Positions 54,501-63,108 of a stretch of DNA of 64,000 nucleotides are shown here, piece after piece. Source of the DNA: Nitrobacter sp051912485 (GTDB lineage Bacteria > Pseudomonadota > Alphaproteobacteria > Rhizobiales > Xanthobacteraceae). Position 1 is the first letter of the stretch. Each line of letters starts with the position of its first letter. The DNA is taken from positions 496,001 through 560,000 of the forward strand of contig NZ_CP196822.1 in assembly GCF_051912485.1 (NCBI RefSeq), written 5' to 3'. A program made the position numbers and the translations under genes. The notes under the pieces were generated by a model. It saw nothing but the letters and a program-made list of their open reading frames with translations. It was not told the DNA's origin and searched no databases.

Positions 54501-54611
54501 GAGCGCTGCGACCGGCAGGAAGCGAAAGGCAAGCAAGCCGGACAACATGATTGCGACCATTAGCAGCGTGGTTGCCACTGGCCGCAAAATAAAGGGTCGC
54601 GATGGGCTCAT
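51498..54611 (-). CDS. mdtB: RND multidrug efflux permease (MdtB-like)
   Basis: 1037 residues, full length. MSPSRPFILRPVATTLLMVA is the classic start; GFVVDDAIVVIENISRYIEE carries the relay aspartates; GFFPLQDTGVIQAISEAP is a conserved post-helix loop. Both ends overlap neighbours by four bases (ATGA with the adaptor, GTGA with the second permease), so the three are translationally coupled. It forms a hetero-trimeric proton-driven pump with the MdtC-like protein (family knowledge). Confidence 0.92.
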   Translation of the reverse strand: MSPSRPFILRPVATTLLMVAIMLSGLLAFRFLPVAALPEVDYPTIQVQTFYPGASPDVMTSSVTAPLEVQLGQMPNLNQMSSVSSAGASVITLQFGLSISLDVAEQEVQAAINAAGNLLPSDLPAPPIYAKVNPADAPILTLGLTSATMPLTQVEDFADTRLAQKISQLPGVGLVSISGGQRPAVRIRADIRKLAAYGLNIDDLRTTLGNANVNTPKGSFDGPMRAYTINANDQVRNAASYQSLIVAYKNGSPVRLGDVGDVVDGAQNDKLGAWMNKVPAIILNIQRQPGANVISVVAGIKALLPQLQASLPAAINVAVLTDRTVTIRASVRDVGYELTLAVILVVLVIFVFLRSARATMIPSLSVPLSLVGTLGAMYLFGFSLNNLSLMALTIATGFVVDDAIVVIENISRYIEEGETPLQAALRGSEQIGFTIISLTVSLIAVLIPLLFMGNVVGRLFREFAITLSVTILISGVVSLTLVPMACAKLLKAAADDRENLFQRYSREGSDQLIAAYGRALNWVLDRQTVVLLVALSTFALTGVLYVIIPKGFFPLQDTGVIQAISEAPQSVSYAAMAARQQQLATVILEDPDVDSLSSLVGVDGTNTTLNSGRILINLKPHDLRTSSITTVMQRLKTLTASLPGISLYMQPVQDLTIEGTVSRTQYQFVLQAADAAQLTEWTPKLIDRLNELPQLADVTSDISAQGLAVFVDIDRDQAARFGITPATIDNALYDSYGQRIVSTIFTNSNQYRVILEADPSFQTSLQSLSAIYLPSSVGNAPVPLSVLAKIREETAPLQVTHLGQFPATTISFNLAPGASLGEAVVAIKQVQIDVGLPRSVISSFQGAALAFQSSLSNQIFLIFAAIITVYIVLGVLYESFIHPLTILSTLPSAGIGALLALMLADQDLTVVAIIGIILLIGIVKKNAIMMIDFALDAQRNEGRPPREAIYQACLLRFRPILMTTMAAMLGALPLMLGTGAGSELRHPLGISIVGGLLVSQLLTLFTTPVIYLWSDRLSLHFSGQSSSGRQATDGIEP

Positions 54612-55876
54612 CGTTTCTGACCGCTATCCGAGCGCTGCTTCTTGCTTTCCGATTTGTCTGGTGCTGGATTGCTGCTGTTGCCTGCTTCCGTGCGAACGGC
54701 GATCTTCGCGCCGTCGCGTAGCTTGTCAGCGCCGTCGACGACGATGCGATCACCGGGGACCAGTCCCGAAAGGACCTCGACACGTTCGCCGTCAGTCACG
54801 CCGAGCACGACCCTGCGGACAGATACGGTGCTATCGGGGTTGACGAGATAGACAAAGGTACCCGGAACGCCGCGCTGAATACCGGCCGTCGGCATCACAG
54901 TGACTTCGTTATGAGTATCCACCAGCAGCCGGACGTTGACGAACTGATTGGGGTAGAGGGCTCTCGTATCGTTTGGAAACTGTGCCCGCAGTTTGATCGT
55001 TCCGGTGGTTGGGTCGATCTGGCTGTCGAAGGTTTGCAGTATGCCATCCGCGATTCTGTTGGCGCCGCTACGGTCGTAAGCGGTCGCGGGCAGTGTGGCG
55101 CCAGCCTGAATCCGCTTTGAAATAGCCTGTAGATTGTCTTCCGGCAGCGTGAAGAGAATGCTGATCGGTTGCAACTGGGTGATCACGACGAGGCCATTTG
55201 TGTCCCCTGGCGTCACATAGTTTCCCTGATCCACTTGGCGCAATCCGACGCGTCCATCGAGTGGCGAAACGATATGGCAATATTGCAGGTTGACCTGAGC
55301 TGCCTTCACCACTGCACGGTCAGCTTCAACCGTGCCCTGGTATTGGCCGACCAAGGCCACCTGGGTATCGAGCGTTTGATGAGGCACCGCATTCTGCGCA
55401 GCCAGGCCCCGGTAGCGAGTCAGATCAACCTGGGCGCCTTTCAGGAGCGCCTCGTCGCGCGTCAAATTTCCGTTTGCCTGGGCTAGCGTAGCCTCATACG
55501 GACGCGGATCGATTTCCGCGAGCAGGTCACCTTTCCTGACGTCCTGTCCCTCCTTGAATTCGATCTTCATCAGGTAACCGCTGATCTGGGTCCTGATAGT
55601 GACCGTGGCCAGCGAGGTGACGGTGCCGAGCGAGTTGAGGTTGATGCCGATATCGCCCTTGCCGACGGTCTCCGGGACGATCGACATTGGCGGAGCGCTC
55701 CCGCCGCTCCCCGCCGGTTGCGGTGCTTGTGTGCGCTGGCGCCACAACACAACGCTAGCGACAACTGCCAAAGCCAGCAGGAGGAGCCATGCGAGACGCC
55801 AGCGCGACTTGCGCCGAGGGGCCCTCGGGGCCTCGTCAAATGGAACCTCCTGATGAGGCTTTACCGGCTGATCCAT
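54608..55876 (-). CDS. mdtA: RND periplasmic adaptor (MdtA-like)
   Basis: 422 residues. N-terminal membrane anchor (about 28-46), lipoyl halves around GYLMKIEFKEGQDVRKGDLL and CHIVSPLDGRVGLRQVD, an alpha-hairpin between, and beta-barrel/membrane-proximal domains ending in IVVDGADKLRDGAKIAV. A hydrophilic Ser/Lys/Gln tail follows (about 395-422). First gene of the four-gene efflux operon. The 400-base region upstream should carry the promoter; no dedicated regulator gene is adjacent. Confidence 0.92.
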   Translation of the reverse strand: MDQPVKPHQEVPFDEAPRAPRRKSRWRLAWLLLLALAVVASVVLWRQRTQAPQPAGSGGSAPPMSIVPETVGKGDIGINLNSLGTVTSLATVTIRTQISGYLMKIEFKEGQDVRKGDLLAEIDPRPYEATLAQANGNLTRDEALLKGAQVDLTRYRGLAAQNAVPHQTLDTQVALVGQYQGTVEADRAVVKAAQVNLQYCHIVSPLDGRVGLRQVDQGNYVTPGDTNGLVVITQLQPISILFTLPEDNLQAISKRIQAGATLPATAYDRSGANRIADGILQTFDSQIDPTTGTIKLRAQFPNDTRALYPNQFVNVRLLVDTHNEVTVMPTAGIQRGVPGTFVYLVNPDSTVSVRRVVLGVTDGERVEVLSGLVPGDRIVVDGADKLRDGAKIAVRTEAGNSSNPAPDKSESKKQRSDSGQKR

Positions 55877-56269
55877 GAACCTGCCATCGAGATGCTCTTG
55901 TTCGCGTAACCCGCTGCGGGGCTTAGTAACCCGCGCCCAGACTATTCTGATTTATCGCCGCCGTCTGGATGACTTAGATGGCGATAATTGCGGTGCGATG
56001 CTGCCCATCCGACTTACCATATCTGGCTAGACGGGCCTTCGGTTGCCGCCTTAATAATTTGTAAGAATAGGGGATTTTCAGAACAGGCACCCCCGGTTGG
56101 CGGTTGCGAGGGTTGTGGATCGTTCTGAGATGGGTATGCCTCTCACCGAGGGGAATTTTCCAAGTTTGGCGAACAAATATTGCGCGGATTAGGGTGCCCT
56201 GAAGGTGGCCTTGTTCGACGTCGGCTTCACGTCCATTTTGATCGCCGGGGGCGTGAGCCGACGGCGGAC
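55877..56269. other. Upstream region of the efflux operon
   Basis: No gene recognised. It presumably contains the mdtABC-like promoter, reading leftwards. No operator or terminator was assigned. Confidence 0.45.
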
Positions 56270-56402
56270 AGTGAGGCGACGCTCAGATTAATCCGTCTGA
56301 TTGACGAGCAGTTTCTGGAGTCGCCGTGGTCTCATGTCAGATTGCGCGGCACCTGCGTCGCAACGGCCGTCATCGCATCTGCCGGTTGTGGACCAAGATG
56401 GG
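56270..56402 (+). pseudogene. IS3-family OrfB (HTH_21) fragment
   Basis: ATLRLIRLIDEQFLESP, then after a frameshift QIARHLRRNGRHRICRLWTK, the N-terminal HTH_21 region of IS150-like OrfB. Cut by the left end of the integrase-core IS at 56403. Confidence 0.6.
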
Positions 56403-57412
56403 TGTCCCTATCGGAAACCTAATCCGGCTGGCAACTGAGGTCGTATCGCGCAATGCTTCGGCCTTATGAGAGAAGCTTGCAGCCTGGTCTGGTTGGCGCT
56501 GGTCGGATTGTTCCGGTCGCGGGCCTCGCTGGAAGCCGAGATACTGATCCTTCGTCATTAGCTTAACATCCAGCGACGTCAAAGCGGCTGAATTTCAGCA
56601 CTTTGGATCGGTTGATATTTGCTGGGCTGTATCGTTTGGCGCCAAGTGTTCTAGGGGCTCTGGCGATTTTGAAGCCTGAGACGGTGATCCGCTGGCATCG
56701 CGCCGGGTTCAGATCGTACTGGCGCTGGAAATCCCGCCCCCGCGGCGGCCGGCCGACGGTGGCGCTGGAAATACGCGAGCTGATCCGCGAGATGAGTATC
56801 GCCAATCCACTGTGGGGAGCGCCACGAATTCATGGCGAGCTGCTCAAGCTCGGCATCGAGATCGGACAGACCAGCGTGGCCAAGTATATGGCCAGGCGGA
56901 GAGGCCCGCCGTCCCAGGGTTGGAAGACGTTCCTCCGCAATCATGCCGACGGCATCGCGGCGATGGATCTGTTCGTCGTACCGACGATCTCATTTCGCTT
57001 GCTCTATGGCTTGTTCATCATGGGGCATCGTCGACGACAGGTTTTATGGTTTGGCGTGACCGCGCATCCGACCGCAGAATGGATCGCAAATCAGATCACG
57101 CAAGCTTGCGGCTGGAAGCAGGCCCCTCGCTATCTGATCCGCGACCGGGACGGGGCCTATGGCGAAGTCTTTATTCGAAGAGTTCGATCCATGGGCATTC
57201 GTGATCGACCGACGTCGCCGCGCTCGCCATGGCAAAACGCATAGGCTGAACGGCTGATCGGTTCGATCCGGCGGGAATGCCTTGACCATGTTGTTGTGTT
57301 CGGCGAGCGGCATCTTCGTCACGTGCTGCTGTCTTACATGAACTACTATAATGAGACGCGCACGCACCTGTCGTTGGACAAGGATGCGCCCCTATCGCGC
57401 ACGGTTCAGAGA
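56403..57412 (+). pseudogene. Integrase-core IS type 1, longest copy (broken)
   Basis: Starts with the left repeat TGTCCCTATCGGAAACC. The transposase has an amber codon early (RH-stop-LNIQRR, near 56560), an 8-base deletion near 56583, and a second TAG where other copies have TAT (QNA-stop-AERLIGSI, 57244). Between these the core reads IAAMDLFVVPTISFRLLYGL and YLIRDRDGAYGEVFIRRVRS. The right end is replaced by the IS110 at 57413. Confidence 0.87.
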
Positions 57413-58086
57413 GATGAGGTAATCGGCCGGCCAGCTTGTGGATAGCTGAGGATTTTGGGTGCTGCGCTTCAGGCTGATGGTGAAAACGAGGTCCGTGGTT
57501 ACGGCCTCAAGCATCAGAAGGAGAAGCGCAGCATGGACCATTTTGCCGGACTGGACATTTCAGTCAAGGAAACGAGCGTCTGCATTGTGGATGACACAGG
57601 CGGGATCGTGCGGGAAGTGAAGGTGGCGAGCGAACCCGAAGCTCTGCTGGAAGTGCTGACGAACCTACCTATCACTTCAAGCGGATTGGACTGGAAGCCG
57701 GTCCGTTGTCGCAATGGCTTTTCAGCGCTCTCGCCGAAGCGGGCTTGCCGGTGATCTGTGTCGAGACGCGGCACATGAGGGCGGTGTTGAAGGCGCAGAT
57801 CAACAAGACGGACCGCAACGATGCACGCGGCATCGCTCAGATGATGCGGGCGGGGCTTTACCGCCCGGTGCATGTGAAGACGTTACGCAGCCAGAAACTG
57901 CGAATGCTGCTGACCCATCGTAAGCTGCGTCAGTCAAAGGCCATCGCCATCGAGAACGACCTGCGCGCCACCTTGCGCAACTTCGGTCTCAAGGTGGGCG
58001 TGGTAGGAACGGTGAAGTTCGAGGTCCGCATCAAGGAGCTTGTTGCGGACCTTCCCGACCTGGCCGTTCTGGTTGAACCGCTGCTG
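57413..58086 (+). pseudogene. IS110 copy 2: frameshifted and 3'-truncated
   Basis: The coding part starts at 57533 (MDHFAGLDISVKETSVCIVD). A one-base deletion (AACCCTACC in copy 1, AACCTACC here, near 57665) shifts the frame; the second frame continues SQWLFSALAEAGLPVICVET to LAVLVEPLL. Sequence identity with copy 1 ends at 58086, where a glnA fragment region begins. It lies in opposite orientation to copy 1. Confidence 0.9.
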
Positions 58087-58137
58087 GCACCGCTCATAGT
58101 AGCTGGAATGAAGCCATGGTTTCCGAATTGTACCACA

Positions 58138-58332
58138 GCCGAAGGATATCCTGAAGACGATCAAGGACGAGAAGGTCCAGATGATCGATCTGCGGTTCAC
58201 CGATTTGCCGGGCGTCTGGCAGCATTTTTCCATCCCGCCGAGCGCGGTGAAGGCCGAGGCCCTCGATGAAGGCATCGGATTCGACGGCTCATCGATCCGC
58301 GGCTTTCAGGAGATTCAGGAAAGCATCGTAAT
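58138..58332 (+). pseudogene. glnA: Glutamine synthetase N-terminal fragment
   Basis: KDILKTIKDEKVQMIDLRFT, DLPGVWQHFSIPPSAVKAEA, GIGFDGSSIRGFQEIQES: the first about 62 residues of a type I glutamine synthetase, including the FDGSS signature. All catalytic regions are missing. It is wedged between the IS110 relic and a phage-type gene. Confidence 0.85.
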
Positions 58333-58337
58333 GAACC

Positions 58338-58617
58338 TACCGCTGCGGCACTCGGTAAACCGCCTAAATGGATGACTGAAGCGCAGGCCTCAGCGTGGCG
58401 CACCTTCGAAGCTGAAGCGCCGTGGCTGAATTACAGCCACCGCGCCTTGGTCGAAATTACCAGCGTCGTTCGCGCACGGCTTGCGACGGGCGAGGATGTC
58501 GGTGTGCAGGCAATGGGCCTGTTGCGGTTGTGCATCGGGTCCATGGGGGCGACGCCGGCTGATGCGTCAAAGGTTAGCTGGACAGCGGAAGAGGAGCCTG
58601 ATGACATTCTCGATTGA
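58338..58617 (+). CDS. Phage terminase small-subunit-like protein (N-truncated)
   Basis: From 58372: MTEAQASAWRTFEAEAPWLN, SHRALVEITSVVRARLATGE, MGLLRLCIGSMGATPADASK and an acidic end. The frame is open upstream (AAALGKPPKW), typical of terminase small subunits that begin with a GRPPKW-like segment, so the original N-terminus lies left of the glnA junction. A DNA-packaging role is inferred from this style and from portal and large-terminase relics at 62-63 kb. Confidence 0.55.
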
Positions 58618-58622
58618 AACTG

Positions 58623-58817
58623 TCACGCTGCGTTTGATTTTGCGGCTTCGGTCGCAATGATCCGAAACTCTTCCTGCGAGCGGGTGCCATTTGCGGCGGA
58701 TTGCAGGATGCGTTCAGCCATCAATGCCTTTGTCGAGGTATCTGGGCGAACGGTCAGTACCGCCTGTGCAAGCGCACCTTTCATTACCGCAATGAGTTCC
58801 GGCTCAAACATCTGCAT
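58623..58817 (-). CDS. Hypothetical 64-aa protein
   Basis: MQMFEPELIAVMKGALAQAV, KALMAERILQSAANGTRSQE and EEFRIIATEAAKSNAA: an all-helical short protein of a type common in Bradyrhizobium; function unknown. GGAGGTCACGA precedes the start. Confidence 0.75.
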   Translation of the reverse strand: MQMFEPELIAVMKGALAQAVLTVRPDTSTKALMAERILQSAANGTRSQEEFRIIATEAAKSNAA

Positions 58818-59004
58818 TTCGTGACCTCCGCTTTTCGGGCACCGCTGTACCTCGGGTCGGTGACAGTGGTGCTGCGGAATTCTGACGGAGATGAGTCCTG
58901 CAGATTAACTTTCGCTCATGTTGAGTCACGTCGGCGAGAGCGGGGAATTCCAACGCGAGCGAGATAAGCTGGGCACAGGAAGAAGAGCCGGGCGATTTGT
59001 TTGA

Positions 59005-59295
59005 TTAACTTACGACCGCGGCCTCGACTTTGGTGCGGGTTCTGGTTTCCGCATTATACACTTCCACGCGAAGCATCGGAAATCTTGCTAAGAGTTCGGC
59101 ACCCGCCGCTTGAGCGAGTTTCTCATCATCATAGGTAGTTTTCAGCTTGCCATCCACGACCATTGCGAAGCCGTTGGTCGGAATGATGTCAGCGCGCAGA
59201 GGGTTCCGAGGCCGATGTTCCTCAGACCGATCTTCCTCGGGCTTACGTTTGGATGGTTTCACGACAATACCCACTTTGTTGGGGTCATATAGCAT
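59005..59295 (-). CDS. Hypothetical 96-aa protein
   Basis: MLYDPNKVGIVVKPSKRKPE, a basic/acidic linker, then FAMVVDGKLKTTYDDEKLAQ, AAGAELLARFPMLRVEVYNA. The C-terminal half looks like a small beta-alpha domain. The chosen ATG fits better than an upstream start in a Cys/Arg-rich extension. No family recognised. Confidence 0.65.
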   Translation of the reverse strand: MLYDPNKVGIVVKPSKRKPEEDRSEEHRPRNPLRADIIPTNGFAMVVDGKLKTTYDDEKLAQAAGAELLARFPMLRVEVYNAETRTRTKVEAAVVS

Positions 59296-59338
59296 GTGGT
59301 GATGACTCCCAACAAAACAACGGCGATCGATACCCGGA

Positions 59339-59514
59339 TTAGCCGCGCGTATCCAGCGACACGCCAAGCAACGAGGCTTTTGCGGCTTTTGCGGCAACAG
59401 TTCGTTTTAGAGCGCTCGCAATTTTTTTACCCCAGCCTTCTTCTTGGCCAACCCCTTCAGCTTGTGGACATCGGTCGCAGTCCAAGGGCGAGTTACTTTT
59501 GTCTTCTTGACCAA
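59339..59514 (-). pseudogene. SANT/Myb-like small gene with a one-base loss in an A-tract
   Basis: TTG start with AGGGG upstream: VKKTKVTRPWTATDVHKLKG, LAKKKAGVKK, then a run of seven As and a frame change. Restoring one A gives IASALKRTVAAKAAKASLLG and VSLDTRG, colinear with the intact gene at 42428-42604, and the two would then both be 177 nt. As read, translation ends after 35 residues unless slippage occurs. Confidence 0.75.
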
Positions 59515-59652
59515 ATCGTCGCCCCTAAATTGTTCGGTCGCGGTTTAGCAGATCGCGCATCGCGAGCAACCCGTCATCGCGGCGCGCACGGATGTACTGC
59601 CGCCGCACTACCAGGAGTGAACTGCCGTGGCGGCTACTCGCGCATCGCTACA

Positions 59653-59949
59653 TCAGTCGTCGTCGTGCCAACGGTGATGCCAGCCACGATGACCATCCCC
59701 GTAGCCATACCCGCCATAGCCGTACCGGTGTCGGCGCCAACGCCAGTCATCGTTGTCGTCGCGATAGTAACCGTAGCCACGGTAATCCGGTCGCCACCAG
59801 CACCGTCCCCATTCGTTACAAACGTAGTGGACTTGTTCGGCGTTTGACGATGGCACCGTAACCGATGGGAGCGGCATGGCATTGGCGGCGCCCGTGGAAA
59901 GTGCGCCGAGGGCGGCAGCGGCAGTAAGGACAAGGATAGATTTTTTCAT
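59653..59949 (-). CDS. Secreted Gly/Tyr/Arg-rich protein with CNEWGRCWW motif
   Basis: 98 residues. Signal peptide (about 1-24, ending TGAANA), SNAEQVHYVCNEWGRCWWRP, then RYGYGGYGYGDGHRGWHHRW and an acidic DDD end. GGAGGC lies 5 bases before the ATG at 59949. Shares its post-signal motif with 41350-41637. Probably a surface or periplasmic protein of unknown function. Confidence 0.87.
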   Translation of the reverse strand: MKKSILVLTAAAALGALSTGAANAMPLPSVTVPSSNAEQVHYVCNEWGRCWWRPDYRGYGYYRDDNDDWRWRRHRYGYGGYGYGDGHRGWHHRWHDDD

Positions 59950-60178
59950 CGAAGCCTCCATCACAAATGTGATGGCGCAACGTAGGACGCGCCGAATTAA
60001 CTGCGGCTGAATAGATTGCGGTTGGAACGTGGCCAACGAAAGGTAACCTCGTCCAAAAATTTGAACGAAGTTGATTGCGGACGTTCCGTTGCCAAGGCGG
60101 CTGAGTTCCTTGAGCCGCCCAATCGCATAGGGAGCACCGCTATGCCGCTTCGGCGCGCCCATGCCCCTCGGCGCTCGT

Positions 60179-61033
60179 TCAGGCAGGCGCGCTACTGATC
60201 AACCACATCGCGCCGGGCAATCGCACTCTCGCGCCGTCCGCATAGGGCGCAAGCGCCTCGTGAACAGAGGCGACGGCGGCCGAGACGACCTCTGCTGGCT
60301 GGTTGCGCAGCCAACTGTTCACGGCGCCGATTTGGGTTGACTGAACCACAGCCTCCTCCAGCCCCCGGCCGGCGGCGATATCGAGGTCCATGTCGAGTTT
60401 CTCGAAGCGCGGCGGCGCCCAACCGGCCGCGGTGACAACCTCGGTCACGTGGTCTCGATCTGCGAAGGCGAACATTCCGGGAGCGTTCGGCCCAGGCTTT
60501 GGCCGCGGCGGCAGGTGCTGCGCGGCTGCAGTCATCGGCACTTCCATCCACGGGTTTTCGGCCAGCGAACGCCAGCACACGAGCGCCATGCGCGCGTCCG
60601 GAGCGGCGGCTCGGCGCATATTGGTGAACGCCGCCACCCGGTCGCCGAAGAACATCACTCCGAAGGCCGAGATCAACAAATCGTATTCGTCGAGCGCGGC
60701 GGTGGCCGGATCGGCCTGCCGCCAATCGACATTGGCGATGCCGGCTGCGCTCGCGCGCCTTTCACCCTCAGCAAGCATTGGCCCGGAAATGTCCAACCCC
60801 GCCACGCGGCCGGAGGGACCTACGGCGCGCGCAAATTCCAGCGTGGGCGCGCCACAGCCACAGCCGATATCCACCACCCGTTCGTCGGCACGCGGAGCGG
60901 CAAAGACAAGCAAGGCGTCCGTCACCGGCGCGAGCGTGATGTCGGTGTGCTCCTGTCGAGCCACCCAGATATCGCCGCCTTTCCCGTTCCAGAAGGCAAG
61001 CATGTCGGCGTTGATCTCTTCGGGCGCAGCCAT
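60179..61033 (-). CDS. Class I SAM-dependent methyltransferase
   Basis: 284 residues. MLAFWNGKGGDIWVARQEHT at the N-terminus, motif I RVVDIGCGCGAPTLEFARAV, motif II-like AGLDISGPMLAEGERRASAA, then LISAFGVMFFGD. The length and C-terminal domain suggest a small-molecule or UbiE-like methyltransferase; substrate unknown. Monocistronic; GGAGGC precedes the start. Confidence 0.9.
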   Translation of the reverse strand: MAAPEEINADMLAFWNGKGGDIWVARQEHTDITLAPVTDALLVFAAPRADERVVDIGCGCGAPTLEFARAVGPSGRVAGLDISGPMLAEGERRASAAGIANVDWRQADPATAALDEYDLLISAFGVMFFGDRVAAFTNMRRAAAPDARMALVCWRSLAENPWMEVPMTAAAQHLPPRPKPGPNAPGMFAFADRDHVTEVVTAAGWAPPRFEKLDMDLDIAAGRGLEEAVVQSTQIGAVNSWLRNQPAEVVSAAVASVHEALAPYADGARVRLPGAMWLISSAPA

Positions 61034-61163
61034 CCGAGCCTCCCACTAAGCGGGTGCGCACGTTGCGGTATTGCCGAGTGGACCGCAAGCGGCGGTGCGG
61101 CGGTATCGTCGCGACGGCCCACACCAGCGCATAGGCCATTTCACCCGGCTCAAGGTCTTTGCG

Positions 61164-62054
61164 CTACCCCACCATCATCATAAAATCGCTTTCGCGAACG
61201 ATCCTGATCGGCGCGCCGGCCGCGATTAGGGTTTCGGCCTTGCGCTGCTTGCTGCTTTTCTCCTGGCCGTTGGTTAGTCGCAAATCTTGGTCACCGACCA
61301 CGAGGATAGTTGTCTTCTTCGTGACGGAGTCCGCAATCCTGCACCCCGCGACTGCCGCCATTTGTGCGGCTTGATCCCGCGCGATCGATAGTTCGCCCGT
61401 GAATACGATGGTCTCGCCGAATAGAGGCCCATCAGGGTTGCCGTCTTGAGAATGGCGCTTCCAATCGGTTTTCCGTTTGAACGGTCGCGGTGTAGCGCTT
61501 TCAACGCTTTCATAGCCAATATCGTCGATCCAGGATTGAAGGCTTACCTTTGTCTCCTCGATGGCGCGAAGCACAATTAAGCCGGCCGCCCTTGCATCCT
61601 CCGCAGCATCGTGATGCCTAAAAACAATTCCGAATGTTGAGGCGAGGTTCTTCAACCCGTAGCCGCCATTTGATCCGAAGTGATCCCAAGTGCGGCGCGC
61701 CACTTGAAGGCTGTCGAGCCAGATGCAGGGAAGGCCATCAGTGTCGTACTTTGCGGCGGCGCGCGCAATTGCAGTCCGGTCAAACGGGCTGTGGTGAACG
61801 ATTGCGGTGTTGAGAAGCTCTTTGCTGATTACCGGTAAGACTTTGGCCATGGTCGGCTTGCCGGCGACGTCCTCTGGGCGAATGCCGTGGATGGCAATAT
61901 TTGCCGGCGAAAAGTCGTCTTCAGGATCAACCAAGATGGTCAGCGACTTGAATACCTCACCGGCTCGGAAATGAACGAGGCCGATTGAGCAAATGCTCGA
62001 AAAATCGGAATTAGCCGTCTCGACGTCGAGCGCAATGAAATCGGTAACAGCCAA
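61164..62054 (-). CDS. DnaQ-like 3'-5' exonuclease fused to a BRCT domain
   Basis: 296 residues from a TTG with GGGGAGG 6 bases upstream. DEDDh exonuclease domain (about 5-170): FIALDVETAN (D-x-E), HHSPFDRTAI and HHDAAEDARAA (catalytic His and Asp). The BRCT domain (about 215-296) includes FGETIVFTGELSIARDQAAQ and VTKKTTILVVGDQDL. This fusion occurs as DNA polymerase III epsilon-like repair proteins; substrate unknown. The TTG fits the ribosome-binding site; the upstream in-frame ATG does not. Confidence 0.88.
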   Translation of the reverse strand: MAVTDFIALDVETANSDFSSICSIGLVHFRAGEVFKSLTILVDPEDDFSPANIAIHGIRPEDVAGKPTMAKVLPVISKELLNTAIVHHSPFDRTAIARAAAKYDTDGLPCIWLDSLQVARRTWDHFGSNGGYGLKNLASTFGIVFRHHDAAEDARAAGLIVLRAIEETKVSLQSWIDDIGYESVESATPRPFKRKTDWKRHSQDGNPDGPLFGETIVFTGELSIARDQAAQMAAVAGCRIADSVTKKTTILVVGDQDLRLTNGQEKSSKQRKAETLIAAGAPIRIVRESDFMMMVG

Positions 62055-62400
62055 TCCAAGCCTCCCCACACCCGCCGCAACTTTAAACGGCTGGAATCGG
62101 GGAGGGCAACCCGCACCTATCACTTATACTCAGCCCAGTACCCGTCTTCTTTATGACGTCCAGTGCGATGCTGACAGCCGCGCATTGCGTCGGCGGACCG
62201 CTAGATTAAGGCGTCCAACGCGTCGAGTTCTGCAATCGTCCGACCGATCAATCGGCGAAGCGCCGCTTTGGCTTTGTTGTAATCCGAAACACTATTATCG
62301 CGCACGGCGCTTTCAGAAACCGAATCCCGTTGCGCATCCTGCCGTGAGGCTACACGCTTTCGCGCCACCCGCATGGTGGTCTCAACGTTCCCGCCGATGT
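62055..62400. other. Unassigned stretch with a repeated motif
   Basis: Holds one copy (about 62131-62180) of a block shared with 63145-63200 whose minus strand reads CQHRTGRHKEDGYW. A minus-strand stretch DYNKAKAALRRLIGRTIAEL ending DALI (stop near 62204) looks protein-like but has no clear start. Confidence 0.4.
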
Positions 62401-62550
62401 AGTCGCGGCGCGTGGAACGACGACTGGTTTACGGCGCTCGAAACCTTCCCGCCGGCGTCGAATGCCGGTTACGACGACGATGCCGATTCCACGTCCGAAG
62501 CCTTCAACGCTCTCGCGGGCGACAACCTCGCAACCTGGGCGAAACTCGCG
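62401..62550 (+). pseudogene. Phage terminase large-subunit C-terminal fragment
   Basis: RGAWNDDWFTALETFPPASN, then DDDADSTSEAFNALAGD. The FP...DDxxDSxSxAF pattern is the conserved nuclease-end motif of terminase large subunits. About 50 codons remain. Confidence 0.6.
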
Positions 62551-62552
62551 GG

Positions 62553-62762
62553 CTATTCCTCGAATTCCTGCCCTTCGCGGAGGTTTTGCGGGATTTGCGT
62601 CAAAACTTCGGCCATCGACTCCCGGATATCCAACCGGACGCCATTTTCGAAATGCGCGACGGAATTTCCGCCTGCTGACTGAACGAAGCGATTGACGCGA
62701 CCCAAATTGACCCACGTCCGCGCATTGCTGTCCGCTTCCGTCAGTTCAATGAAATAGGCCAC
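62553..62762 (-). CDS. Hypothetical 69-aa protein between phage relics (GTG start)
   Basis: AYFIELTEADSNARTWVNLG, RVNRFVQSAGGNSVAHFENG, VRLDIRESMAEVLTQIPQNL: a compact beta-rich protein with natural composition. GAGGAGG lies 8 bases before the GTG. It is antisense to the flanking terminase and portal relics, in the position of a phage cargo gene. Function unknown. Confidence 0.7.
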   Translation of the reverse strand: MAYFIELTEADSNARTWVNLGRVNRFVQSAGGNSVAHFENGVRLDIRESMAEVLTQIPQNLREGQEFEE

Positions 62763-62925
62763 TCGTTTTCCCTCCTCGCTAGATTGGTTCCTGAATGCCA
62801 CGTTTGCGTGGTCCTCAACCCGTGTCGACCGTTACGGTTCCAGATAGTGAGCGCGGACGGACCAAGCAAACCCTGAAGAAGGCTATCCGCGACGAAACCG
62901 CCACCGCGAAGCTGATCCGCACTGT

Positions 62926-63108
62926 GACAGCTTCCAGAATTTCGCGGCCAAGGTCGGCATCGGGACCAACAATCAGACGTCCGCGTCAACGTACGGCTTC
63001 AACCCGATCAGCCGCAACCGCGGCCTTTTGGAGTGGATGTATCGCGGGTCTTGGGTCTGTGAGATGGTTGTCGATTGTCCCGCCGACGATATGACGCGCC
63101 GGTTATAG
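62926..63108 (+). pseudogene. Phage portal protein (DUF1073-like), N-terminal fragment
   Basis: DSFQNFAAKVGIGTNNQTSA, STYGFNPISRNRGLLEWMYR, GSWVCEMVVDCPADDMTRR, then a stop. This is the start region of portal proteins of the DUF1073 type. Supports a degraded prophage together with the terminase relics. Confidence 0.65.

Noticed and set aside
1..58086. The two IS110 copies as ends of one large composite transposon
   Set aside because: IS110 elements do not move as classical composite transposons, copy 2 is truncated and frameshifted, and the copies sit at different sites of the host IS.
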